NCBI GenBank assembly: GCA_028689735.1
Contig: JAQVCP010000004.1
Location: 44,481 to 108,480 of the forward strand
Length of the DNA stretch: 64,000 bases
Source: Hespellia sp.
GTDB lineage: Bacteria; Bacillota; Clostridia; Lachnospirales; Lachnospiraceae
Reading direction: 5' to 3'
In this document: piece after piece, positions 48,077-58,234 of the stretch
Numbering within the stretch: the first letter of the stretch is position 1
How the letters are laid out: each line of letters starts with the position of its first letter
The notes under the pieces: generated by a model
Told to the model about the DNA's origin: nothing
Seen by the model: the letters and a program-made list of their open reading frames with translations, nothing else
Databases searched by the model: none
Position numbers and translations under genes: made by a program

Positions 48077-48718
48077 ATGGATGCAAGATTACATGACTTA
48101 CGTTCAACAAAAAATCCAAAGGCGCGTATTAAATTAATGAATGGACACTTTGCAACCAGTAACTCTCATTTGAATACTTACATTGATATGTCTACGGTCA
48201 AGAGCCGTCATAACAATGCGAGAGAGACTGCCAAAGAGCTTTCTCATCCTTATCTCAATACCACATCCGTGGATACCATTGTATGCTTGGATGAGACCAG
48301 CGTAATTGGAACATTTATGGCGGAGCAATTGTCAGACTCATCGTCAATGTCTCTGAGTGCAGGCAATAATATCTCGGTCATTACACCGGAATACAACCAG
48401 ATGGGACAGATTATGTTTCGTGATAACAATCAGCGAATGGTACAGAACCAGCAGGTTCTGATTCTGGCGGCTTCTCTGACTACAGGAAAGACTGTGAGCC
48501 GTGCGATTGAGTCAATTCTGTATTACGGGGGAGCTGTATGCGGGATTTGCTCCATTTTTAGTGCAGTGACAAAGGTGGCAGGGATGAGCGTGGAGACGAT
48601 ATTCACCACCAAGGATATTCCAAATTATCAGGCATATGTATCATACGATTGTCCGATGTGCAAAGCAGGGCAGAAAATTGAGGCCATCGTCAATAGTTTC
48701 GGTTATTCCAAACTGTAA
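48077..48718 (+). CDS. type I phosphoribosyltransferase-like protein (orotate PRTase-like)
   Basis: VLILAASLTTGKTVSRAIESILYYGG aligns with the PRPP motif region; C-terminal CPMCKAGQKIEAI. Confidence 0.65.
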   Translation: MDARLHDLRSTKNPKARIKLMNGHFATSNSHLNTYIDMSTVKSRHNNARETAKELSHPYLNTTSVDTIVCLDETSVIGTFMAEQLSDSSSMSLSAGNNISVITPEYNQMGQIMFRDNNQRMVQNQQVLILAASLTTGKTVSRAIESILYYGGAVCGICSIFSAVTKVAGMSVETIFTTKDIPNYQAYVSYDCPMCKAGQKIEAIVNSFGYSKL

Positions 48719-48741
48719 AAAATGAAAATGTCCGCTTAACC

Positions 48742-48784
48742 AAAAAAAAGACAACTTCCATGACGGTAGAAGTTGTCTTTTTTA
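48742..48784. terminator. bidirectional terminator between PRTase-like gene and rpsT
   Basis: AAAAAAGACAACTTC-CATGACGGTA-GAAGTTGTCTTTTTT. Confidence 0.85.
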
Positions 48785-48837
48785 ATAGAATGTGCTGCCT
48801 TGTAAAGCAAACAGTACATTATTATGTTCTCTATAAA

Positions 48838-49101
48838 TTAAGCAATTCCGTTCACAGCTTTTGCTAAACGGGAAATCTTTCTAGAAACAGTCTTTTTGTG
48901 GTAAACACCCTTGCTTCCAGCTTTGCTGATTAATGTGATTGCTTCCTGCAACTGAGCCTTTGCTGTCTCAGCATCTTTGTTAGCAACAGCAGTCTCAACT
49001 TTTTTCACAACGGTCTTAACACCAGACTTGATTGCTTTGTTTCTAGCAGCTTTTGTTTCGTTAACTAAAATTCTTTTTTTCGCAGATTTAATATTAGCCA
49101 A
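48838..49101 (-). CDS. rpsT: 30S ribosomal protein S20 (TTG start)
   Basis: (L/M)ANIKSAKKRILVNETKAARNKAIKSG; start TTG at 49101-49099 preceded by GGAGGTG. Confidence 0.95.
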   Translation of the reverse strand: MANIKSAKKRILVNETKAARNKAIKSGVKTVVKKVETAVANKDAETAKAQLQEAITLISKAGSKGVYHKKTVSRKISRLAKAVNGIA

Positions 49102-49363
49102 TTTGAACACCTCCAAATATATGATATGATTGTTTGTTATAATTGAGTTATCGATGAATCCGGACACGGACGTCTCACCGAAACATACTCACTCATTTTA
49201 TGACAAGTACTCCTGCTTGTCAATAGAAAATATTAAAATCTTGTAAAATTCTGCAAAAACAATTGCCGGAAAATGTGCATATTTCCCCAAATCCGGTAAA
49301 GACTAGATCTCAGGCAGATTCATTTGCAAATAAAGATAAATCATGCATAGGAGATTGGAAGAT

Positions 49364-50353
49364 ATGTTGGAGAAGTACGATGTTCGAACGGATTTGGCAC
49401 TGGAGAAAAAAGAACGGTTTGATGCAGACAATGTAGAAGTAAAAGGGGTGATTCTGGAGGAGGACTATGACGAAGAGCTTGAGATTCGGACCACGACAGT
49501 GATCATCGAGACAGAAAAAGGGGCAAAAATCATGGGGAAACCTGTGGGAACCTATCTGACGATGGAGGTTCCGCACATGGCAGTTCCGGATGAGGACTAT
49601 CACCGTGAAATTTCGATGAAGCTGGCCGGACATTTAAAAGAACTGCTGATGAAGAATCAGATTATCAGCGAAGCAAAAAAACAAAATTTTTCGGCACTGG
49701 TAGTGGGATTGGGAAACCGAAAGGTAACGCCGGATGCGCTGGGGCCTTTTGTGGTAGACAATCTGTACGTGACAAGGCATATTGTCAACGAATACGGCAA
49801 ATATGCTATGGGACTGGAGCATGCCAACGCAATCAGTGCCATGATTCCCGGAGTGATGGCACAGACCGGAATGGAGACGCTGGAGATGGTAAAGGGTGTC
49901 GCTGACATCACAAAGCCGGATGTCATTCTGGCAATTGATGCCCTTGCGGCGAGAAGCAGCAGGCGGCTGAACCGGACCATACAGATTGCGGATACAGGAA
50001 TCAGCCCGGGGTCCGGTGTAGGGAACCACAGAAATGGGCTGACAAAGGAATCACTTGGGATTCCAGTCATTGGAATCGGCATCCCAACGGTGGTAGATGC
50101 GGCGACCATCGTAAATGATACAATGGAAAATATGATCGCGGCACTGGAATCCTCCAAATCACTGAAGGGTGTGGGAGATGTGCTGAAATCTTACAATGCA
50201 ACGGAAAAATATGAATTGATTCAGGAACTAATCTCACCACATTTGAATGGAATGTACGTGACACCAAAAGATGTAGACGAAATGGTGAAACAGATCAGCT
50301 TTACCATTTCTGAAGGACTGAATGTACTTTTCGCAAATAACATGCTAGCTTAA
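49364..50353 (+). CDS. gpr: GPR endopeptidase (germination/spore protease)
   Basis: VRTDLALE N-terminal motif, VVGLGNRKVTPDALGP, LAARSSRRLNRTIQIADTGISPGSGVGNHR; start set at MLEKYDVRTDL. Confidence 0.95.
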   Translation: MLEKYDVRTDLALEKKERFDADNVEVKGVILEEDYDEELEIRTTTVIIETEKGAKIMGKPVGTYLTMEVPHMAVPDEDYHREISMKLAGHLKELLMKNQIISEAKKQNFSALVVGLGNRKVTPDALGPFVVDNLYVTRHIVNEYGKYAMGLEHANAISAMIPGVMAQTGMETLEMVKGVADITKPDVILAIDALAARSSRRLNRTIQIADTGISPGSGVGNHRNGLTKESLGIPVIGIGIPTVVDAATIVNDTMENMIAALESSKSLKGVGDVLKSYNATEKYELIQELISPHLNGMYVTPKDVDEMVKQISFTISEGLNVLFANNMLA

Positions 50354-50522
50354 ATTTTTCTGCCATTTCACCGGATTCTTTCATAATTATAAAATGTTCT
50401 TCATAAATATATCATTACCACAAATACAATATAAATACTGCAAAAGATATCTCCTGCTTCTGAGGGTGGGAGAGCTTTTGTAATGTTTTTATTCATTGTT
50501 TAGAGAAGGGGATAAAAAGAAG

Positions 50523-51749
50523 ATGAAAAGAATCGGAAAGAAAAGAAAAAACTTGTCGGGCTTTCAGATTCTGATAGTCATCCTGATGATTTCCCTGTCT
50601 GTCTTTAGCCTGAGAAAGCCCCTTGCAAGAAGCTGGCAGCTAAAGGGGCGGTACAGGCTTTGGAATATCGCCCAGTGCAGCATGTTCCCGGTACTGATGT
50701 ACCAGTACGCACCGCCGCAGATGAGCACAGATCTGCTGGCACAAAAGGCACTGTATGCCGCCTTTCCGGTGGTGGGATATGTGAAGGACCAGAGAAAATA
50801 TGAGACGGAGATGGAAGATGAGGAGACTATTCAGATGATTCTTGCACTTCAGGCAGAGGACGAAAATCAGGTGGATGAGAACGGCAATTTGATTGCGGAA
50901 GGAAGCGGGCAGGAACCGCAGGCAGAGCAGCCAGCAGAGGCAAATGCTGCTTCAGGTCAGCTGGAAGCTGCGGCAGCACCGGTACTTGATTTGTCTATCG
51001 AGCGGCTGAGAGATCCGGAATACCTGATGAATAACTTTTACACGGTGGATTCCACCACGATGATTGACTCTGACCAGTTGAATGTGGATGATCTTCTTGG
51101 CCGAAGTATGAAAATCGATTGCTCTACTGGCGGGGCAAAGGTGCTGATTTTTCACACCCACTCACAGGAATTTTTCGCAGATTCCGTGGAAGGGGATGCC
51201 AGTACGTCGATTGTAGGTGTGGGAGGCTATCTTACAGAAAAACTGAAGGAAAAGGGGATTGAGACCATCCATGATGAAGGAGTCTATGATATTATCAATG
51301 GAAAGCTGGACCGCAGCAATGCCTATGAAATGGCAGAGGCAGGCGTGCGCCCGATTTTAGAGGCAAATCCCACCGTTGAAATAGCCATCGATCTGCACCG
51401 GGATGGTGTGGGGGAAGATACCCATCTGATCACTGACATAGGCGGAACCGAGACTGCGAAAATCATGTTCTTTGACGGACTGAGCAGAACCAGAACGCAG
51501 GGGGATATTGCCTATCTGTACAATCCATACATTCAGGATAACCTTGCTTTCTCCCTGCAGATGCAGTTGGCATGCGAGACCTATTATCCCGGTTTTGCGA
51601 GACACATTTATCTGAAAGGGTATCGTTATAACTTGCACCTGCTCCCAAAATCCCTGCTGATTGAGGCCGGAGCCCAGACAAATACAGTGCAGGAAATGAA
51701 AAATGCTATGGACAGATTGGCAGAAATCCTTTATCATGTAATAATGTAA
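50523..51749 (+). CDS. spoIIP: stage II sporulation protein P
   Basis: VLIFHTHSQEFF, AIDLHRDGVGEDTHL; N-terminal TM. Confidence 0.93.
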   Translation: MKRIGKKRKNLSGFQILIVILMISLSVFSLRKPLARSWQLKGRYRLWNIAQCSMFPVLMYQYAPPQMSTDLLAQKALYAAFPVVGYVKDQRKYETEMEDEETIQMILALQAEDENQVDENGNLIAEGSGQEPQAEQPAEANAASGQLEAAAAPVLDLSIERLRDPEYLMNNFYTVDSTTMIDSDQLNVDDLLGRSMKIDCSTGGAKVLIFHTHSQEFFADSVEGDASTSIVGVGGYLTEKLKEKGIETIHDEGVYDIINGKLDRSNAYEMAEAGVRPILEANPTVEIAIDLHRDGVGEDTHLITDIGGTETAKIMFFDGLSRTRTQGDIAYLYNPYIQDNLAFSLQMQLACETYYPGFARHIYLKGYRYNLHLLPKSLLIEAGAQTNTVQEMKNAMDRLAEILYHVIM

Positions 51750-51774
51750 TTTTAGCGGATTGGAGAGAATTGAA

Positions 51775-53697
51775 ATGGCAAAAAACAATACATATGATGC
51801 GGGAAGCATCTCGATTTTAGAGGGGCTCGAGGCTGTCCGCAAGAGACCCGGAATGTATATCGGAAGTGTTTCTACCAAGGGCCTGAACCATTTGATTTAC
51901 GAAATCGTGGACAATGCGGTGGATGAGCATCTGGCAGGATTTTGTTCGGAGATTCACGTGACGCTGGAGAAGGACGGCTCGGCGACAGTGACAGATAACG
52001 GACGTGGCGTTCCGGTGGATCTTCATGCTACAGGCGTTTCGGCAGAACGAGTGGTCTATACCACTCTTCATGCAGGCGGAAAATTCGATGACTCTTCCTA
52101 TAAGACAAGTGGCGGACTGCACGGGGTTGGTTCGTCTGTTGTCAATGCGCTGTCAACGTATATGGATGTCAAGGTAAGCCTAAACGGTGGCATCCACCAT
52201 GACCGCTACGAGCGCGGCGTCCCGGTCATCGAGCTTGAGAATGGACTGCTTCCTGTTATAGGTAAGACGAGAAAGACGGGAACCACAGTCAACTTCCTGC
52301 CTGATGATACGATTTTTGAAAAGACAAGATTTAAGGCGGAGGAAGTAAAGAGCCGTCTTCATGAGACTGCATATCTGAATCCATCCCTCACCATCATCTT
52401 TGATGATAAGCGTTTGGATGTCCCGGAACATATCGTGTTCCATGAGCCAGATGGAATCCTTGGATTTATCAATGAACTGAATGCGAAAAAAGAAGTTGTC
52501 CATGAGCCGGTATATTTTAAAGGAAGTGCGGAAGGAATAGAAGTCGAGATTGCCTTTCAGTATGTAAATGAGTTCCATGAAAATGTTCTGGGATTCTGTA
52601 ACAACATTTACAATGCGGAGGGCGGCACTCATCTGACTGGTTTTAAGACAACCTTCACGACCGTGATGAACCAGTATGCGAGAGAGCTTGGAATCTTAAA
52701 GGAGAAGGATCCAAACTTTACCGGAGCCGATATCCGAAATGGAATGACCGCCATCGTGTCCATCAAGCACCCGGACCCCCGGTTTGAGGGACAGACCAAG
52801 ACGAAGCTGGACAATCCGGATGCATCGAAGGCAGCTGGAAAGGTAACGGGAGATGAGATTGTATTGTATTTTGACCGGAATCTGGACAGCCTGAAAAAAG
52901 TTCTTTCCTGCGCGGAGAAGGCGGCCAAGATTCGCAAGAGCGAAGAAAAAGCCAAGACGAATCTCTTGACAAAACAGAAGTATTCCTTTGACAGCAACGG
53001 AAAGCTTGCCAACTGTGAGAGCCGGGATGCTTCCAAGTGTGAAATTTTCATTGTGGAGGGAGACTCTGCCGGAGGTTCTGCAAAGACCGCCCGAAACCGG
53101 ATGTTCCAGGCCATTCTTCCCATCCGTGGCAAGATCCTGAATGTGGAGAAGGCGAGTATCGATAAAGTATTGGCAAATGCAGAAATCAAGACCATGATCA
53201 ATGCATTTGGCTGTGGTTTCTCCGAAGGATATGGCAACGACTTTGACATCAGCAAGCTGCGCTATGATAAGATTGTCATCATGGCCGATGCCGATGTGGA
53301 TGGTGCCCACATTTCCACGTTGCTGTTGACCTTATTTTACCGGTTCATGCCGGAGCTGATCTATGAGGGACATGTTTATATTGCCATGCCGCCGTTATAT
53401 AAGGTCATGCCGAAGAAGGGCGAGGAAGAGTATCTCTATGACGATAAGGCACTGGAGAAGTACCGCAAGACCCATGAGGGTGCCTTTACTCTTCAAAGAT
53501 ACAAAGGTCTTGGAGAGATGGATGCGCAGCAGCTTTGGGAGACAACGCTGGATCCAGAGACCCGGGTGATGAAGCGCGTGGAGATCGAGGATGCAATCAT
53601 GGCATCTGGCGTGACAGAGATGCTGATGGGCTCTGAGGTGCCGCCAAGACGGAGCTTTATCTATGAGAATGCGACTGAGGCAGAGCTGGATATTTAA
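51775..53697 (+). CDS. parE: type IIA topoisomerase subunit B (topoisomerase IV ParE / GyrB-like)
   Basis: LEAVRKRPGMYIGS, VEGDSAGGSAKTARNRMFQAILPIRGKILNVEKA; ParE vs GyrB inferred from the partner. Confidence 0.8.
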   Translation: MAKNNTYDAGSISILEGLEAVRKRPGMYIGSVSTKGLNHLIYEIVDNAVDEHLAGFCSEIHVTLEKDGSATVTDNGRGVPVDLHATGVSAERVVYTTLHAGGKFDDSSYKTSGGLHGVGSSVVNALSTYMDVKVSLNGGIHHDRYERGVPVIELENGLLPVIGKTRKTGTTVNFLPDDTIFEKTRFKAEEVKSRLHETAYLNPSLTIIFDDKRLDVPEHIVFHEPDGILGFINELNAKKEVVHEPVYFKGSAEGIEVEIAFQYVNEFHENVLGFCNNIYNAEGGTHLTGFKTTFTTVMNQYARELGILKEKDPNFTGADIRNGMTAIVSIKHPDPRFEGQTKTKLDNPDASKAAGKVTGDEIVLYFDRNLDSLKKVLSCAEKAAKIRKSEEKAKTNLLTKQKYSFDSNGKLANCESRDASKCEIFIVEGDSAGGSAKTARNRMFQAILPIRGKILNVEKASIDKVLANAEIKTMINAFGCGFSEGYGNDFDISKLRYDKIVIMADADVDGAHISTLLLTLFYRFMPELIYEGHVYIAMPPLYKVMPKKGEEEYLYDDKALEKYRKTHEGAFTLQRYKGLGEMDAQQLWETTLDPETRVMKRVEIEDAIMASGVTEMLMGSEVPPRRSFIYENATEAELDI

Positions 53698-53798
53698 CAG
53701 ACTCAGGCAGTGGCAGTTGATATGAGGTGATGAGCAGGCAATGACACAGAGGAATACCATCTGTTTTGCTCTGCATCATTGGATGAGGAGATAGAAGA

Positions 53799-56039
53799 AT
53801 GAGTGAATCACAAATTATAAGAACCGAATATTCGGAAGTGATGAAAAAATCATACATTGATTACGCTATGAGTGTCATCGTTGCCAGAGCACTTCCGGAT
53901 GTCCGTGACGGATTGAAGCCGGTGCAGAGAAGAACGCTCTATGATATGCACGAGCTGGGAATCCGCTACGACAAACCTTATAGAAAATGTGCCCGTATCG
54001 TCGGAGATACCATGGGTAAATATCATCCCCACGGAGACAGTTCCATTTACGATGCTCTGGTGGTGATGGCGCAGGATTTCAAAAAAGGAATGATTCTTGT
54101 GGATGGTCATGGTAATTTTGGCTCCATTGAGGGGGATGGCGCCGCAGCCATGCGTTACACGGAGGCGAGACTGACCAAGCTGACACAGGAAGTGTATCTC
54201 GGAGATCTGGATAAGAATGTCATCGACTTTATGCCAAACTTTGACGAGACAGAGAAAGAGCCAGTGGTTCTTCCGGTGCGGATACCAAACCTTCTGGTCA
54301 ACGGAGCGGAGGGGATTGCAGTCGGTATGGCAACAAGCATTCCGACCCACAATCTCTGTGAGGTGATTGATGCGGTCAAAGCGTATATGAAAAATGATGC
54401 GATCAGCACCAAACAGCTCATGAGATATCTGAAGGGACCGGATTTCCCAACGGGCGGAATTGTGGTCAATAAGGATGATCTTCTTGGCATCTATGAATCC
54501 GGACAGGGGAAAATCAAGATTCGGGGAACCGTCGAGGTAGAGGAATTAAAAGGCGGCAAGAAGCAGCTGGTAGTTACAGAGATTCCTTATACCATGATTG
54601 GATCTGGAATTGGAAAGTTTCTGAATGACGTCTGCAATCTGGTGGAGACGAAGAAGACCTCTGATATCGTGGACATTTCCAACCAGTCTTCTAAGGATGG
54701 AATCCGGATTGTGATTGAGCTTCGCCGGGGTGCGGATGTAGAGAATCTGAAGAATCTTCTCTATAAGAAGACAAGACTTGAGGATACCTTTGGTGTGAAT
54801 ATGCTTGCCGTTGCAAATGGAAAGCCGGAGACGCTGGGATTAAAGTCGATCATTGAGCACCATGTGGATTTCCAGTTCGAGCTGGCAACCAGAAAATACC
54901 AGACCTTGCTGACAAAAGAGCAGGACAAAAAAGAAATTCAGGAAGGTCTGATCAAAGCCTGTGATGTCATTGATCTGATCATAGAGATTTTAAGAGGAAG
55001 TAAGAATGTAAAAGATGCCAAAGCATGTCTCACCAATGGAGTTACGGAGGGGATTCACTTCAAATCCAATATCTCAAAGAAGATGGCTGCCATGCTCTGT
55101 TTTACCGAACGTCAGGCAACGGCGATTCTGGAGATGCGCCTCTACCGTTTGATTGGATTGGAAATCGAGGCCCTTCAAAAAGAACATGAAGTGACGCTGA
55201 AGAACATTGCACACTACGAAGATATCCTGAACAATTATGAGTCCATGTCGGATGTGATTATGGAAGAGCTTGACCAATACAAAAAAGAATTCGGACGTAA
55301 GAGACAAACTCTGATTGAAAATGCAGAGGAAGCTGTTTTTGTTGAGCAGAAAATTGAAGAGCGTGAAGTTGTATTCTTGATGGATCGTTTCGGATATTCC
55401 AAGACCGTGGATGTGGCAACCTACGAACGGAACAAGGAAGCGGCAGATGCGGAGCACAAGTACGTTGTGCACTGCATGAATACGGGGAAAATCTGCCTGT
55501 TTACCGACATGGGCAAGATGCACCAGGTGAAGATGATGGATCTTCCATTTGGAAAATTCCGCGATAAGGGAACTCCGATTGACAATGTCAGCAATTTCTC
55601 AAGCAGTGAGGAACAGATTATCTACATCTGTGATGCAGAGCAGACAAGATTTGCCATGTTCCTGTTTGCAACGAAGCAGGGGATGATTAAGCGTGTGGAG
55701 GGCAGCGAGTTCCAGGTTGCAAAGAAGACCATCGCTGCGACAAAGCTTCAGGAGGAAGATGAAGTCATTGCGGTGACGATTGTCAATGACGTCCAGAATA
55801 TTGTTCTTCAGACAAAGGGAGGATATTTCCTGAGATTTCCGGCATCAGAAGTACCGGAGAAGAAAAAGGGGGCAGTGGGTGTTCGCGGAATCCGTCTGGC
55901 CAAGGACGATGAGCTGGAGAATCTGTACCTTTTTGAAGAGGGAACGGAGAGCAAGGTCGCTTATATGGAGAAGGAAGTTACATTAAATAGACTGAAATCA
56001 GGGAAAAGAGATACAAAAGGCGTGAAAAATAGGGGATAA
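53799..56039 (+). CDS. parC: type IIA topoisomerase subunit A (topoisomerase IV ParC / GyrA-like)
   Basis: HPHGDSSIYDALVVMAQDF, AAMRYTEARLT (active-site Tyr); no canonical QRRGGKG GyrA box seen. Confidence 0.8.
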   Translation: MSESQIIRTEYSEVMKKSYIDYAMSVIVARALPDVRDGLKPVQRRTLYDMHELGIRYDKPYRKCARIVGDTMGKYHPHGDSSIYDALVVMAQDFKKGMILVDGHGNFGSIEGDGAAAMRYTEARLTKLTQEVYLGDLDKNVIDFMPNFDETEKEPVVLPVRIPNLLVNGAEGIAVGMATSIPTHNLCEVIDAVKAYMKNDAISTKQLMRYLKGPDFPTGGIVVNKDDLLGIYESGQGKIKIRGTVEVEELKGGKKQLVVTEIPYTMIGSGIGKFLNDVCNLVETKKTSDIVDISNQSSKDGIRIVIELRRGADVENLKNLLYKKTRLEDTFGVNMLAVANGKPETLGLKSIIEHHVDFQFELATRKYQTLLTKEQDKKEIQEGLIKACDVIDLIIEILRGSKNVKDAKACLTNGVTEGIHFKSNISKKMAAMLCFTERQATAILEMRLYRLIGLEIEALQKEHEVTLKNIAHYEDILNNYESMSDVIMEELDQYKKEFGRKRQTLIENAEEAVFVEQKIEEREVVFLMDRFGYSKTVDVATYERNKEAADAEHKYVVHCMNTGKICLFTDMGKMHQVKMMDLPFGKFRDKGTPIDNVSNFSSSEEQIIYICDAEQTRFAMFLFATKQGMIKRVEGSEFQVAKKTIAATKLQEEDEVIAVTIVNDVQNIVLQTKGGYFLRFPASEVPEKKKGAVGVRGIRLAKDDELENLYLFEEGTESKVAYMEKEVTLNRLKSGKRDTKGVKNRG

Positions 56040-56097
56040 CCCTTGCTTTTCGCTGATTTATATGTTAAACTAAACGATAGTTACATAAGAAACCGGC

Positions 56098-56131
56098 AGA
56101 AGAGTGGACCAAAAGTCCACTCTTCTTTATT
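56098..56131 (+). terminator. terminator after topoisomerase A-subunit gene
   Basis: AGAAGAGTGGAC-CAAAA-GTCCACTCTTCTTTATT. Confidence 0.8.
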
Positions 56132-56219
56132 GCTATGTCACAAAAATCAGTATGTATCATTCAATTGTCGGGTATTCTATCTGGAAAGATTTGTTAAGTG
56201 CAGAAATGGAGGAATCATA

Positions 56220-56687
56220 TTGTCAAAGAAAGAAATCTATGAACAAAAAACAGAAGAGCTCCTTACACCTATCGTGGAGAAGGAAGGCTTTGAACTTGTT
56301 GATGTTGAGTATGTGAAGGAGGCCGGTACGTGGTATCTGCGAGCGTATATCGACAAGCCCGGAGGGATTGCAGTGAATGACTGTGAATTGATAAGCCGTG
56401 CATTTTCGGAAGTTTTGGACGCAGAGGACTATATTGATGATGCTTATATATTTGAGGTGAGTTCCCCGGGACTTGGGCGGCCACTGAAAAAGGAAAAAGA
56501 TTTTATCAGGAACCAGGGCGAAGAGGTAGAAATCCGAACCTACCGCGCCATCGACAAGCAGAAGGAATTTGTCGGTATTTTGAAAGAGTTCGATAAAGAT
56601 ACAGTAACACTGGAATACGAAGACGAGAGCACACAGGTGTTTGATAAAGCCGACATTGCCCTGATCCGTCTGGCATTTGATTGGTAA
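56220..56687 (+). CDS. rimP: ribosome maturation factor RimP (TTG start)
   Basis: ELVDVEYVKEAGTWYLRAYIDKPGGIAVNDCELISRAFSEVLD, EVSSPGLGRPLKKEKDF; TTG 56220 after GGAGG. Confidence 0.93.
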   Translation: MSKKEIYEQKTEELLTPIVEKEGFELVDVEYVKEAGTWYLRAYIDKPGGIAVNDCELISRAFSEVLDAEDYIDDAYIFEVSSPGLGRPLKKEKDFIRNQGEEVEIRTYRAIDKQKEFVGILKEFDKDTVTLEYEDESTQVFDKADIALIRLAFDW

Positions 56688-56707
56688 ATTAGGAGGAAAA
56701 GAGAAAA

Positions 56708-57910
56708 ATGAACGCAGAGTTATTAGAAGCATTAAACATTTTGGAAGAGGAGAAAAACATCAGCAAAGAGACCATGATGGAAGCCATCGAGAATTCACTG
56801 ATCAATGCCTGTAAGAACCATTTTGGTACATCAGACAATATCAAGGTCATTATGGATCACGAGACTTGTGATTATTCTGTCATTGCAGAGAAGGAAGTTG
56901 TAGAAGAAGTATATGATCCTGCAATTGAGATTACATTAGAAGATGCACAGAAGGTTGATTCCAAGCTGAATATGGGAGATATCGTACAGATTCCGGTAGA
57001 ATCGAAGTCTTTTGGACGTATTGCGACTCAGAATGCCAAGAACCTGATTCTTCAGAAGATTCGTGAAGAAGAGCGCAAGGTTGTTTATGATCAGTATTTT
57101 GAGAAGGAAAAGGATATCGTAACAGGTATCGTACAGCGTTATATTGGCAAAAATATCAGTATCAATCTTGGTAAAGCAGACGCCATTCTTACAGAGAATG
57201 AACAGGTGAAGAACGAAGTGTTCCAGCCGACAGAGCGAATCAAGCTTTATGTGGTAGAAGTGAAGAATACACCGAAGGGACCAAAGATTCTGGTATCCCG
57301 TACCCATCCGGAGCTTGTCAAGCGTCTGTTTGAGGCAGAAGTTGCCGAGGTGAAGGACGGAACGGTGGAGATTAAGAGCATTTCCAGAGAAGCAGGTTCA
57401 CGTACCAAGATTGCAGTATGGTCCAACGATGAGAATGTGGATCCGGTTGGAGCCTGTGTCGGTATGAATGGTGCCAGAGTCAATGCAATTGTCAATGAAC
57501 TTCGGGGGGAAAAGATCGATATCATCAACTGGAGTGATAATCCGGCATTACTGATTGAGAATGCACTGAGTCCTGCAAAGGTTATCTCGGTTGCAGCTGA
57601 TCCGGATGACAAGACAGCAAGCGTCATCGTTCCTGATTATCAGTTGTCTCTTGCAATCGGAAAAGAAGGACAGAACGCCCGTCTTGCAGCCCGCCTGACT
57701 GGCTATAAGATCGACATCAAGAGTGAGACGCAGGCGGTTGAGTCTGGCGAGCTTCCGGCAGACTACATGGATCAGATGGAAGAAGTGGTTGACGAGTATA
57801 TAGAAGAAACATACGATGAAGAAATCACAGATGAAGCAATAACAGACAATGAATGTACAGAAGATGCGTATACAGAGGACGAAATCGAATTCGTTGAGAC
57901 AGAGGAATAA
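56708..57910 (+). CDS. nusA: transcription termination/antitermination factor NusA
   Basis: S1/KH architecture; GACVGMNGARVNAIVNELRGEKIDIINW, LAIGKEGQNARLAARLTGYKIDIKS. Confidence 0.97.
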   Translation: MNAELLEALNILEEEKNISKETMMEAIENSLINACKNHFGTSDNIKVIMDHETCDYSVIAEKEVVEEVYDPAIEITLEDAQKVDSKLNMGDIVQIPVESKSFGRIATQNAKNLILQKIREEERKVVYDQYFEKEKDIVTGIVQRYIGKNISINLGKADAILTENEQVKNEVFQPTERIKLYVVEVKNTPKGPKILVSRTHPELVKRLFEAEVAEVKDGTVEIKSISREAGSRTKIAVWSNDENVDPVGACVGMNGARVNAIVNELRGEKIDIINWSDNPALLIENALSPAKVISVAADPDDKTASVIVPDYQLSLAIGKEGQNARLAARLTGYKIDIKSETQAVESGELPADYMDQMEEVVDEYIEETYDEEITDEAITDNECTEDAYTEDEIEFVETEE

Positions 57911-57955
57911 GCGATATCAGAAGATACGCCATATTTCATTGAGAGGTGGATATAT

Positions 57956-58234
57956 TTGAGTAGTGCGAAAAAAATTCCCATGCGAAAATGTGTGGGATGC
58001 GGAGAAATGAAAAGCAAAAAAGAAATGATGCGAGTGATCAAGACCGCGGAGGATGAATTCCTGCTGGATACAACAGGAAAGAAAAATGGCCGGGGCGCAT
58101 ATCTTTGTTTTTCTGGTGAATGTCTGAAGAAAGCCATAAAGAATAAGGGGCTGGAGCGCTCCCTCAAACATGCGATTCCACCGGAAGTATATGAGAGTCT
58201 GCAGAAGGAGATGGAAGCATTTGAGACAAAGTAA
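57956..58234 (+). CDS. rnpM: YlxR/RnpM family nucleic-acid-binding protein (TTG start)
   Basis: KKIPMRKCVGCGEMKSKKEMMRVIK, TGKKNGRGAYLC (DUF448). Confidence 0.92.
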   Translation: MSSAKKIPMRKCVGCGEMKSKKEMMRVIKTAEDEFLLDTTGKKNGRGAYLCFSGECLKKAIKNKGLERSLKHAIPPEVYESLQKEMEAFETK

